Source of the DNA: Dromiciops gliroides
Taxonomy: Eukaryota; Chordata; Mammalia; Microbiotheria; Microbiotheriidae
Length of the DNA stretch: 64,000 nt
Direction of reading: 5' to 3'
Assembly (NCBI RefSeq): GCF_019393635.1
Contig: NC_057863.1
Coordinates: forward strand, 932,501 to 996,500
Every line of letters begins with the position of its first letter. Within the stretch, counting starts at the first letter, position 1. A program made the translations under genes and the position numbers. The notes below the pieces were generated by a model. It did no database searches, had not been told where the DNA came from, and was given only the letters and a program-made list of their open reading frames with translations. Positions 1 through 10,900 of the stretch are shown here, one piece after another.

Positions 1-814
1 GGGCCAGAGAGAATGCCTGGAGCCAAGAGACCGAGGGTCTGGTTCAAGGAACAGCCCGGAGGCCGAGCAGGAGGAAGCCCCAGGCCTGACCATGCTGGAC
101 ACGTACAATAACATGCCATGGGAATTGTCACTGGGCAGAGCCGGCAGCTGGAAGCCTCTTGGGCAGGGCTCCTGGGGGTTCTGTGGAGTGCTGGCCAGGA
201 CAGCACGATGATAAATCGGGCAGTTCTGAAGCTAAAAATGCCAAGTGGTGAGCCACAAGTACACCTCTGCTCTGCCACTCCCCGACAGCTGCCACAGGGC
301 AGGGGAGCCAGCTCCTCCTCCTTGGTCAGCCTTCCCCCACTCCAAGGCAAACTTGGGGCCACCACTGGAAGCACCATCTCCACTGCAGGCAGGCAGACTC
401 AGGGCCTCCTCAGTGGGGTCGGGCCAGGTCATCAGTCTTCACTGCTGGGGGGCCGGGGCCACCAACATGGGAGGACAGACAAAGGAGAAGGGAGGGAGGG
501 AGTTCCTTCCATCTGTCCAATGTGAGTGAGGGGTAAGGGACTGCATCCTGGGTCTTGAATTCAGACTCTCAGGAGTAGGGGCTGGTCTGAGAGGGCCTTG
601 AGGACACTCTTTGTGCCTTGCCAGTCCACTCAAGGGTGCCCCACCTCCAGGCATATCTTGAGAGCTGATTGTTAAATTTTCAGGGGGTGCATTTATACCT
701 CGTAAATCGGACAACGCATCCAGACTTGGTTTACTGTTATATTATTGTCTAGACCTGAGACAGAGGTGGAAAGAATGTTAATGAGGCAGATTAAGCTTAA
801 GAGTTTATATTTTT
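1..814. other. 3' flank, no gene seen
   Basis: GC-rich unique-looking sequence lying beyond the 3' end of SLC13A5. The open frames here are short and overlap on both strands without recognisable protein motifs. I see no repeat family, RNA gene or exon that I can support. Confidence 0.5.
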
Positions 815-1290
815 GCCCACTAATTGGGGAATGGCTAACCCAGTTGTGGTATATGATGGTGATGGAATATTATGGTGCTATAAGAAATGACAAACAAGAT
901 AGAAAGACTTGTATGAATTGATGCAGGGTGAAGTGAGCAGAACCAGGAGAACATTGTGCACAGGGACAGCCATATTGTTGGATGAAGAACTGGGAATGAC
1001 TTCACTATTCTCAGCAACACGATGGTCCAAGACAATCCCCAAGGCCTCAGGATGAAGCCGACTATCCACGCCAAGGGAAGAGCTGATATTGCCTGAACAC
1101 AGACTGAAGCCGGCTCTTTTTCACATTCATTTTTTTCCCTTGTACAAAATGACTAATATGGTCACGTGTTACATAATTGCACGTGGATAACCTATATCTG
1201 CTTATTGCCTTGAGGAGGGGAGGGAAGCAGGGAAGGATAGAGTTTGGGACTCAAGATCTTCAACAAAAATCTTAGTATTTTTAGCATCAT
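815..1290 (+). mobile_element. L1 LINE 3' fragment
   Basis: A 5'-truncated marsupial L1. The left edge reads as the end of ORF2 (NWGMA..., then a degenerate version of the MEYYCAI motif found at the C-terminus of L1 ORF2). After it come the usual 3' UTR landmarks: AGCAGAACCA, GTCCAAGACAATCCC, TACAAAATGACTAATATGG and a purine-rich GGGAGGGAAG stretch. The body is diverged and carries several in-frame disruptions. No clear target-site duplication was found. Confidence 0.8.
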
Positions 1291-1639
1291 TTTTTCCTCT
1301 GGAGAGCTGGCTATTAAATGTTTATCAGCATATCCCTTTACTGCCTGTCTGGATCTTGTAGCCAGCCAGCCCTGGGAGGACCCTTCCCCCTTAGAGTGGG
1401 AGTTCCTGGAGAACAGGGGGACACTGGCTGGCACACAGTAGGTGCACTATCTCTTCTTACTGACACCTCCATCCCTGTTCCTGGCTCTGGGGCCAAGGCA
1501 GTTCCGGCTAGTCAGTCCACCAGCCATACAGACAATAGGAGGCAGCTAACTCATCCTCCTTCACCTGTCCCCCTCCCCCAGCTCTGGTCTTCTCTGGGCT
1601 AGACCTGCCCAGGCCCAGGCCTCTTCTCTAGATTCTCCA

Positions 1640-1960
1640 TGTCATTCTTCAACTCTGGCACCCAGAAGCCCTGAGCACAAAAGTCTAGCTGAGGCCTGAC
1701 CAGGGCAGAATGTCCTCAACAGGCCAGGAAATCCAGCTGAATCTAGTAAATTGAAGTTTTAATGGGATAAATGTGAAGTCAAAAAATCAGCTTCCCAAGC
1801 ATGAATCATTCCTAAAAGATCTGGGGGTCTTAGTGGACCTCAGATTTCAGTATGAGCAAATTATATAATATTGTAAGATTGAATGCCTTCTTGGGCTCTG
1901 AACAGTCAGGGCTTCCAGGATAAAGCTAGAGGAACTAGTATAGGGAGAGCAGGAGGTTCT
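1640..1960 (+). mobile_element. CR1/L3 LINE fragment
   Basis: Around 1811-1860 one frame reads LKDLGVLVDLRFQYEQ, which matches the conserved C-terminal reverse-transcriptase segment of CR1/L3 LINEs (KDLGVLVD). Flanking sequence such as AGGCCTGACCAGGGCAGA is also typical of this ancient family. It is an old, decayed remnant and its edges are approximate. Confidence 0.55.
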
Positions 1961-3689
1961 GAGGGTGCTGGAACAGGGCAGTACACATTGGAGTGAGGGA
2001 TCTCAAAGGGTTCTAGAAGAGGGGACCGGGGTGGGCATGGAGATACAGAAGGACATGGGGAAGGGATGAGCCAACAAAGCTCCCTAATCCTACACCTCCC
2101 TGTTTGAGCCTCACCATTGAGCAGCTAATATCCAATCAGGCCTTGCTTTGTCAGAAATCTGAACCACAGACATCAAGTTTTCCAACTGGAAAGAAGTTAC
2201 ATCTCCTCTCCTTTAATCTGGAATTGTGCCCCTTCCATCTCTAGCCCTTGGACCCTGTCTGAGGTCCAGGAGGATCCTTTGGGAAAAGAGAAGCATTGGG
2301 GGTGGGGGTGGGGGTACCAGGGCTCATTGTAGGGAGGCAGGAGGGATCCTGGGAAAAGCTCTGGGCCTTGGTGGTGGGGATAGGGGTGAGGACAGAGTGA
2401 AGGACAGTCTGCAATAGACAGTCAGAATCTGTGCTGAGGGTTAGAGGTCAGAAGCCCCTCCCCACTCCAGGGGAAAGGGGGAGCTGGGAGAGAGGAAGCA
2501 GAGCCCCAGAGCAGGAGCAGAGCTGGCTGGCCACCCCAGCACTGACCCTGATCTCAGGGCGAATGTGTGAGGGGAAATGGGGGATCCTCAGTACTCTGGG
2601 CACCCAGGCTCTCCTACCCACCCCCTCCCACAGTGAGGAGGCAGTCAAACCATTAGGGCAGCCTCCTGAGAACCACTTTCTCCTACAACTTGGCTGAAAT
2701 GGGTGTTTTCTGAACTGGCAGAGAGGTGGGAGGATAGTAGTACAAGGTGACCAAGGCATGGGACCTGTGGCTAGGAAATACCATGGTAAGTATTAGGAAA
2801 AACCTGGATGGATATCCAGGCTCTATCAGCATGTTCTGAATCCAAAGAGTTCCAGGCTGTATTGGTGTGGAGGCCCAATGTCCACTTTAGTGAAGGTGGC
2901 AGAAAGAGGCTGGGGGTCAGGGTTTGTAGAGTCTGCTCAGATCTCTGATTATGTGATAGCAGTGGCTCTGAGGGGAAGAGGGCTGGAACATTTACAAAGC
3001 AGCTGGAGCTGGGGGGGGGGGGGTCATGTGTGGCCATAGAGGGCTGTGGCTCCTGTGGTGGGGGTCGTGGCCCTGGTGACCAGGCTCTGGGGAAGGAAAG
3101 GAAGACCTTTCACAGAGGTCCCTTGGAGTTTGAAGTGATGATGGTCAGGGTTGCCATGTCCCCAGAAGTTTTCTTCTGGGAGCCCTCCCCCCAGCCCCGA
3201 CACAGTCCTCACCCTCAAGGTCCAGTGAGATGGGCAAAGCACTGAAGCACCAGATGAAATATCCATACCAAGTGGAAAGTGACTCTTCAGTGAGTCATGG
3301 GAGGCAGAGGGTCATCCATGCCCCTGGAGGGTCCTCCAACAGCACAGCCAGCTCTCCAGGGGGCATTGAGCTAGGTGCCTGCTCTGAGAACCATGAGCTC
3401 TGGTGAGTCCAAAGAGAACCATCCCTTGAGAAGGATTCACTCTTTGCTGCCCTGTGTAGGGGAGTGAGAAAGGGAGGTGGGATTTCACGCACTAGCCAGG
3501 CTATCTTGGTGTGCAGCTCTTGTTCAGCAGGAGACAGATACTGCCAAGCAAGAGGCAAGCACAGGTTTAGTCAGAGCATGAGACAAGGCAGTTTCATGAG
3601 CCCCAAGGAGAGAGTTGGCTCTGACCAGGAGTGGGACTTCAGAAAGAAGCAGAATTTGTAAGAAACGATGAGCAGGAGGAGTTCAGAGA
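1961..3689. other. Intergenic sequence without recognised features
   Basis: G-rich unique sequence with a short GGGGGT run near 2297 and an 11-base G run near 3012. Overlapping short open frames on both strands show no protein family that I recognise. Confidence 0.4.
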
Positions 3690-4195
3690 AACCTGGAAGG
3701 ACTTGCATGAACTGATGAGTGAAATGAGCAGAACCAGAAGAATATTGTACACAGTATCAACAACATTATGTGTTGATCATCTGTGATAGACTAGATTCTT
3801 CTCAACAATACAATGGTACAAGAAAGTTCCAAAGGACTCATGATGGAAAAGGTTCTCCAAATCCAGAAAAAAACGAAAGCTGTGGAGTATGGATGCTGAT
3901 TGAACCATACTATTCCTTTTGTTTTTAGTGCTGTTGTTTTTCTGGTTTGAGGTTTTTCCTTTTTGCTGATTCTTCTCTTATACCATGACTAATGCAGAAA
4001 TATGTTTAATGTTATTTTGTGTGTATATATAATACATATATGTGTGTGTGTGCATAACCTATATCAGATTATTTGCTGTCTAGGAGAGGGGGGGAGGGAG
4101 AAAAATTTGAAATTGGTAATCTTATAAAAACAAATGTTGAAAACTATCTCCACATGTAACTGGAAAATAATACTTTTATTCAAAGAAAGAAACAG
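3690..4195 (+). mobile_element. L1 LINE 3' fragment
   Basis: This fragment starts near the end of ORF2 (tgaactgatgagtgaaatga, agcagaaccag). It runs through the 3' UTR landmarks CTCAACAATACAATGG and CCATGACTAATGCAGAAAT, an internal TG/TA microsatellite (about 4018-4052), a G-rich purine stretch and the terminal AATGTTGAAAACTATC segment. It is 5'-truncated and moderately diverged. Confidence 0.8.
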
Positions 4196-6589
4196 CTGCC
4201 CAGAAGAGACTCTGGGTGTAGAGGAAGCAGTGTGAGGACAGCAGACACCTTGGCCACAAGGTATCCTACAAGAGAAAACTTCTCTTCCCTCAGCCTCCCT
4301 CCTCACTGTAGGGAGGGTCCCTCAAGCCTGGAAACTTGGCATCCCATGTGATCATTCCTCCCTCCACCCCAGCTCTGGCCCTCATCCTCTCCCTCCTGGG
4401 TGGTCTCCACATCTCCACTCTTTCCCTACCCCAAGCCATCCTCCACATGCCTGCCAAGGGGATAACCCCGAAGCACGGGTCTGAGCATGTCACCCCTACC
4501 ACCTCCTTCCTATAAAGGCCTCCTGGAAAATCCTGGGTTCAGATCTTAAGGTTTCCAGTAATTTGACCACTTCCTGCCTTTCGTAGTTTTTTACACCCTA
4601 CTCCCTCGAGACACACAATGCTCCAGGCATATTGGAATCCTTGCCAGTCCTGGGACATAATACTCTCCTTTCCATTTCTACGCTGTCCACCCCCTCCCCT
4701 CCCCTCTCTGTCCTGGGTTTCTTTGAGAATCAGCACACGTGCTACCTTCAGTGGGAGGCCCACCCTAGCCCCCAGCCTTCCTAAGGGAACCTGCCATCTA
4801 CTTTGTATGGACTAATTTACATTTCATCTCCCCACCAGAATAATCAACTTCCTGAGAGTAGGAGGTGTTTTTGCTCAGCACAATACCAGGCACATAGGAA
4901 GCATTTAATAGTGACTGACTCTCTTAATATGTGCTTCACTACAGTGTTTGTTCGGTTCTCTCCTTACTAATGTGTATATTTGTGGCAAAGTGTGACCTAA
5001 GTTTATGGGGGGGGGGGGTATTTTGTAATTACTGTTCACTTTATGCCACTTCAGTAAATGTCTTTGCTGGGAGCTAATTGTGTAAACCAGGTGCCTAGCA
5101 CAGGTGAGCACACACCAGTAGAGCTCGTGAGCTTTGCTCTGTAGAGCAGAACCATACATTGCCTTGAACCCGGAATAATCAGGCCCAACCATCTAGTGCT
5201 GGTCCTAAGCCTGGAGGGAGATGTTCCCAGCTCTGATTTTCTGAATGGGAGAGATGATTTTGGTTTCTCACATTCAAAGAGAGATCACTCTGAATTGGCA
5301 GGACCGAATTGGCCTTAAATGTGTGCAAATCTCAACAAAAGGGGTGGATGGGCAGCTGGGAGCCAGCCTCTCTCACCAAAAGCTCTCTGTGCTCCAGGGT
5401 CCTGCCAGCACTGTGGCTGGTTAGCACCTCTCTGCTGGGATCCTGCACCACTCTTGTGGCCAGGGGGCTGTATACCCCAGTCCCTGTCTATACCCATTGG
5501 GAGGAGTGAACTCAGAAGTGAGATGGGGAGCCTGGGAGTCCCCTGGAGGCTAATGCAGCTCTAACCTTCCAGCTGGGCTCTCTTCTCCTCCTTCCCTCAC
5601 ATCACTCCCAGGGCACGGCCAGGCTGCTGAGCGGAGATTGGCCTTGGCTCCTCACCCTCTTCTCCCTGTTCCCATCGACACTCTCCCTTAAACAGCCTCT
5701 TTCTCTGCTTCATCTGTGCCCCCTTCCTTCAGTCCTCCATGCCACTGCCCAAGGGAAATTCCCACAACAAGTCTCCTCTTTACTCAGGAAACCCCCTTTG
5801 CTTGGCTACTTTCCCCAGCTTCTAAGGTGCAAATTCTCCACCTTTCTTCCATTAACTCCAGGATGCCCTGGCTCTGGGGCCTTTCCTTCTCAGGGCCCCA
5901 GCTCTAGCCATTCTTGCTGGCCTCCCTCCTTCCTCTGCTGGCTTCCATCTGGTCTCAGCTACAATCCCACTTTCTGCAGGAAGCCTCCCTTCTGGCATCT
6001 CCAAGACTGCCTTCAGTTGTCATGTCTATACCTTGTTCATCCCCAAGTGTTTGTGTGCACTCTCCCCCATGGCACTGCGACTGCTTCCCTTGCATCTCCA
6101 GTGGGTGCCAGCAGAGCCTGGCTCTTAGTAGGCATTGCATAAATGCTTTGCTTCTTCCCACTCCAATCCATCCTCCATCCAAGTCAACAGTGAGACCACG
6201 TCACACACCCCTACTTAGTAAAGTCCAGTGGCTCCCCATTTCCTCTAGGACCAGAGCCCCTCTTCTCCCTTCCACCCTGATGATCCTGGGTGTGGATGCA
6301 AAGGGAGCTGGTGGCTGGAAGGGCCATGAGAGGCATCCTTGGACAAGGACTGGACAGCCCTTGAAGTGTACCAGTGAGGAAGAGGGGGAGGAGGGAGAAA
6401 GAACCCACACACACACACACCTTGAGGCAGACCAAACCTCTGCTGGACAGCTTGCCTGTTCAGGGAGCTCTTCCTGACCCTAAGCCTGACCGGATGGGCC
6501 CCTTGCAGCTGCCCTCCCTGGGTTGTAGGGCAGCCAGGACTGGCGAGTGCATGGGGGGCAGCCGTGACATACAGAGCGGGCAGCATGAT
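4196..6589. other. 3' flank of SLC13A5 with L2-type scraps
   Basis: Mostly unique sequence. Short L2-like 3' ends (AGCACAATACCAGGCACATAGG near 4876 and the tail TAGTAGGCATTGCATAAATG near 6126) can be seen, with a short CA run at 6407-6420. No exon of a neighbouring gene could be supported. In human the next genes on this side would be C17orf100 and MED31, and I do not see them. Confidence 0.4.
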
Positions 6590-7805
6590 CTCTTCAGCCT
6601 GATGACTTTATTCTCTAGCCTTCTACAACAAGCCCAGGGAGGGAGAAGCATTTTGCTCTCTTCTCCAACACATGCTCAGAGCTGTCGGCCACTCACGGCC
6701 CCTGGAAGGGAACAGGAAACTGATTTCTTCAGGGAATGAGCCTTGTTTATCTGATGCCAGGGGGGCTCTGGGGCACAGGCTCCAGAGATCGACTGACTAG
6801 GAGGGCAGGGACCCTGCTCGATCACCTCCTGCCTCACTAGCCCAGAGCCAGAACCAGAGCCAGAGGCTGGGAAGCCCCTGAGAGGCCGGAGCAGGAGCTG
6901 CTGACCAAGTGTGGGCCATGGGAGCCACGTGGTGAGGAGGCCCTCAGTCCCTGAGGGATCAAGCTTGTCTTAGGCCACAAGAGGCCAAGACCTCCCCATT
7001 TTCCACAAGACTTGAGCCTGACTGAAGAGGTTTTCCTTTCTGATAACTGGGGCTTTGGGGTGGCAGGGGAGGGACAGGGAGAAGGGCAGGGGCTTCTCTG
7101 TCCTGGAGTCGGGCCGGAGCCCCAGGTCTGCTGTTGCAGGCTACCATTCATGGGCTCCCTCCATGACAGAGCCTGGGAAAGGGGCTGGTCTGTGTGGCTT
7201 TGGAAGGGTCTTTCCCCAGCCTCTGGGGCAGTTTCCCAGACCTTCCTTCTAGCAGAGCCAGCTAAAAGGTAATGAAAAGAGGCTCTTGGAGGTATGAGTC
7301 CCTGCTCTCTGCTCCCTCCCCAACCCAGGGGCAGATGTAGGGAGTAGACCCAGGCCTCCAGATAGCCTGGGTCTTCACATGAAGGCACTGGAGTCACGGG
7401 CTGCCCTGGTCAGCCGGGAAGCAGCTGGTCATTTGGGAAGGCAGAGGGGCCACTCAGAGTAGACACTGGGAAGAGTAGCTGGCCTCTTTCTGGCTCAGGG
7501 GTGAAATTTCTCAAGCCACGGGAGCTTGCTCAGACACCTAATCTCATACATCTTCACCCTGTTGGGGCCAGCACTTCCTTTGCCCTGGATGCAGACACTG
7601 GCTGTTCCGAGAGGCCCCATGGGTTCTGGCCCTGCTGGGGGGACCATTGCCTGTGACAAGGCTGCTCAGATGTGGAGCAGCAGCCCTAGACAAGGCCGAG
7701 GCCCAGGGGCACTGGCCTCTGGGACTCCTGTCCTTCCCCCCTCCCCACCTGTCCCCCCCCCTCCCCTCTGCCCCTCCCACACCACACAGCCAGCCAGCTG
7801 AATCC
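6590..7805 (-). other. SLC13A5: SLC13A5 3' UTR (probable extent)
   Basis: Transcribed downstream of the stop codon on the minus strand. The first canonical AATAAA on this strand after the stop lies about 1.2 kb downstream, which sets the proposed end. The stretch has no coding structure. Its length is inferred, not observed, and should be checked against transcript ends. Confidence 0.5.
6607..6612 (-). terminator. SLC13A5: Poly(A) signal AATAAA of SLC13A5 (candidate)
   Basis: TTTATT on the plus strand reads AATAAA on the gene's strand. It is the first such hexamer seen downstream of the SLC13A5 stop codon. Confidence 0.5.
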
Positions 7806-7943
7806 TTAGTCTCTAATGCTGGTTTGTGTGGCATTTGCCCAGCTTGGGAAATGGTCCAGGTCAAACAGCAGGCGTCCCCAGGTGTTGATGGCTAGAGACA
7901 CACAGAGAAAGCCGATTATGTTCATTACGAAGCCTGTTTTCAC
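7806..7943 (-). CDS. SLC13A5: SLC13A5 coding exon 12 (last)
   Basis: Encodes residues 526-570 and the TAA stop. It starts [11 protein letters not shown] and carries [17 protein letters not shown] and the C-terminal TSIRD. The acceptor is TTCCAG/GTG and the phase is 0. The NAT sequon is the expected extracellular N-glycosylation site. Confidence 0.96.
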   Translation of the reverse strand: MKTGFVMNIIGFLCVSLAINTWGRLLFDLDHFPSWANATQTSIRD

Positions 7944-10900
7944 CTGGAACAAAGAGAGTCAAGTCAGCACCTGGGTAGTGGCCAAGCTGGGGGGGGGGGG
8001 GGCGGCATCGCAGAGCAAAAGCAAAGTCAGACCATCCTCCCACCCTTCCCCACCCCAGCTCCCAGTCAGCCTTTACCTGTGCTGACAACACACAGGTAGG
8101 GCAGCAGAGGAAGCCTGTCCTTAAAGAGCAATACCCTGCGATTTGACCAAATCACAGAGAAAATCCGTGGCAAGCACACCTGTGATTCAAACCTGCTGCA
8201 GAACTGTTTCCTGGGGCCTCCACTCCACTCACTCTGCAGCCATCAACCTTACTCAAACCAACATTGCTACTATCCTTGGATAGAGTGTGTCAACCTCCTT
8301 CTCCTATGCCTCTCTCTTCACCATTCTTGTAATTTCCTGGAACCACGTAACCCAACTCCCAGTCCCTATTCTTCCATTAGAACATAAGATCCTTGAGGGC
8401 AGGGATTGTCTTGGTTTTTTAAAGCCTGTATATCCAGCCCTTAGCAGTATTTGGCACATAGTGAGTGCTTCATAAATGCTTTTTCATTCATTCATTCATA
8501 GAGAATCACAGAACTGAAGGATTCTCAGAGGCCACCTGTTCTATGCCAAACCTCAACAAGAAGTCCAATCACCCCACACCGTGTATGTAAACACTGGAGA
8601 CTGGTATCTGCCATTGGCTATATCACCCAGTATGTCTAGCTATTCCAGCCCTAAAAGGCCATGACTACATTAATTTGTCCATCATGGTCTAAACAAAAAC
8701 TGTTGTCTGCTTTTTTTCCTTGTGTAGCTAATTTAGCTTTTTGTGCAGTCATGGATTTAGGAAGCTCTTTAATGCTCTGGGGCATGATGCAAACCAAAAT
8801 ATTTAGAGGATCATGAGTGGTGACATTTGGACATAGGTCTGGGTCAGGGAGCCTTGAAGGCTGTATTGTTCTGCCAAATCAAATACTTTTTATTGTCAAT
8901 CAACATCCAATACATTGGGCCCTGCATACTCTATGGCTTTCAGCCAATTCTGTAACTGTCCAGATTCCATCTCTGACAGGATCACATTTGTCAAAATCTG
9001 TCCCTCCCCATCTCACACCTTCAGTAAACGTGACCTGGATGGCTGTGTGAGGTCTTTGCACCAGCATTTTCTGGAGATGAGGAGAGTTGGGTCATGAATT
9101 CATACATCTTTTCTTGGCCCCCTGGGATTGTATGGGTCTTTTCAGGCCGGTGTTAGCTTCCCTTCTTTAGCTTTCTGTATCATCTTGATCACCAATCTGC
9201 TGATGCCCCAAATGCTTGTGTCAACTTGGCCAAGTCTGACTGTTTCCCCATCTACATGCCCATCGTCTTTTGCATTTGCTCATGCGATGTCAAGAGAATG
9301 AGGATGGCAGAGTCTTTTAGAAAAGCCCTTTCCAATTTTTCAGTTTTCTTTTCCCAGGGGCAGCTAGCTGGTGCAGTAGATGGAGCACTGGCCCTGAAGT
9401 TGGGAGGACCTAAATTCAAATCTCACCCCAGACACTTACTAGCTTATGAGCCTGGGCAAGTCGTCTGGGGCCATCTCCAGTTTTCCTGATCTATGTTTTG
9501 CTAGGGGACCTAGATGGCTCTGGAGAAGAGAATGACTTTGGTGACCTTGCACAGCCCTCCCTCACTTAAATCCAATTCACTGTAAGTCATGACATCACCT
9601 AGAGAATGAAGGATAAACAACAATTTTTCTTGTCCCAGCTTTTCCTCTGTAAATGCCCTGAGGATGATTTCACCAGTCCTACCACTTCCAATTATTTTAC
9701 CAAGGATACAATTAATGCTTCTCTGCTATTGTTCTCCATGTTCTCAGTTGGTGACATCCTCAGCTGCTATCTTTTTTTTAGTGAGGCAATTAGGGTTAAA
9801 GTGACTTGTCCAAGGTCACACAGCTAGTAAGTGTTAAGTGTCTGAATCCGGATTTGAACTCCTGACTCCAGGGCCAGTGCTCTATCCACTGTGCCACCTA
9901 GCTGCCCCTGCTATCTCTTTCTACTTGACAAGGAGGAGACAGAATTTAGGCTCTTTGGGTCATTGTTTTGCTTTGGTTAAATTTTCTTGTTCAGGTCATT
10001 TTTCAGTAATGCCTGACTCTTCATGATCCCATTTGAGGTTTTCTTGGCAGAGATACTGGAGTGGTTTGACATTTCCTTCTCCAGCTTATTCAGATGAAAC
10101 TGAGAACAATGACTTGGCTAGGGGTCACACAGCTAGTAAGTGTCTGAAACTGGATTTGAACTCAGGAAGATGAGTTCTGTCTCCAGGCAGGTACTCTATC
10201 CACTGCAGTGCCACCTAGTTGCCCCTAACTTTCCTTAGGAAACAGACAATCTGTGTCTCTGCTCTTTTATCTATTTCCCATTTTTTGCCACCAGTAGCTT
10301 GGTTAAGCATGTCAGGTTGTAATTACTTCAATTTCACACCACATTTTCTTTCTTTGCTTCTGATAATCATCAATTACTCACATTAATCTCCTTTTTGGTG
10401 ATGCTATTTGGGGCTTGCCATGTTTAAATATTTAAAGTTGAGTTTTCTTTACAGTCCACAAATCTTTGGCCTCTCTCATTTATCACTTTCACAGTGTTTT
10501 CCAATGTATCCTTCATTCTGATTGTCTAAACCCACCTTTTACATTGCAGTCACCAGTTGTGTCTATGGTGATTTGAGAGTGTTGGCCTCTTCCTAATCAA
10601 CCATGCCAAACAACTTATCATGAGCCCTGCAACATAGGATGGCCAAACATCCATGAGCTGACTCCCCTTGTTACCTTTGGACACACACTAAAACCAATCC
10701 TGCCAATGCCTTTCCTTCAAGGTAAGGAGTCTTCCACTTCTCCAAAGCGGGCAATACTTCCAAGTAGATGCAACTTGCTTTTGCTTGGCTGTCATTTGCA
10801 GTAAGAATGTCAAAATGGATAGGACCCCATGGGGGCATTCAGAATGCCAAGCAGACAGGTAGCTGGGCTTCCAAGTCAGAATAGCTTGGGTTCATGTCCC

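Noticed and set aside
5914-6477. 187-codon plus-strand frame in the 3' flank
   Set aside because: It has no recognised domain and overlaps open frames on the other strand. An L2-like tail lies within it.
6837-7397. 186-codon minus-strand frame downstream of the SLC13A5 stop
   Set aside because: It lies in the proposed 3' UTR, lacks any known domain and is not joined by splice signals.
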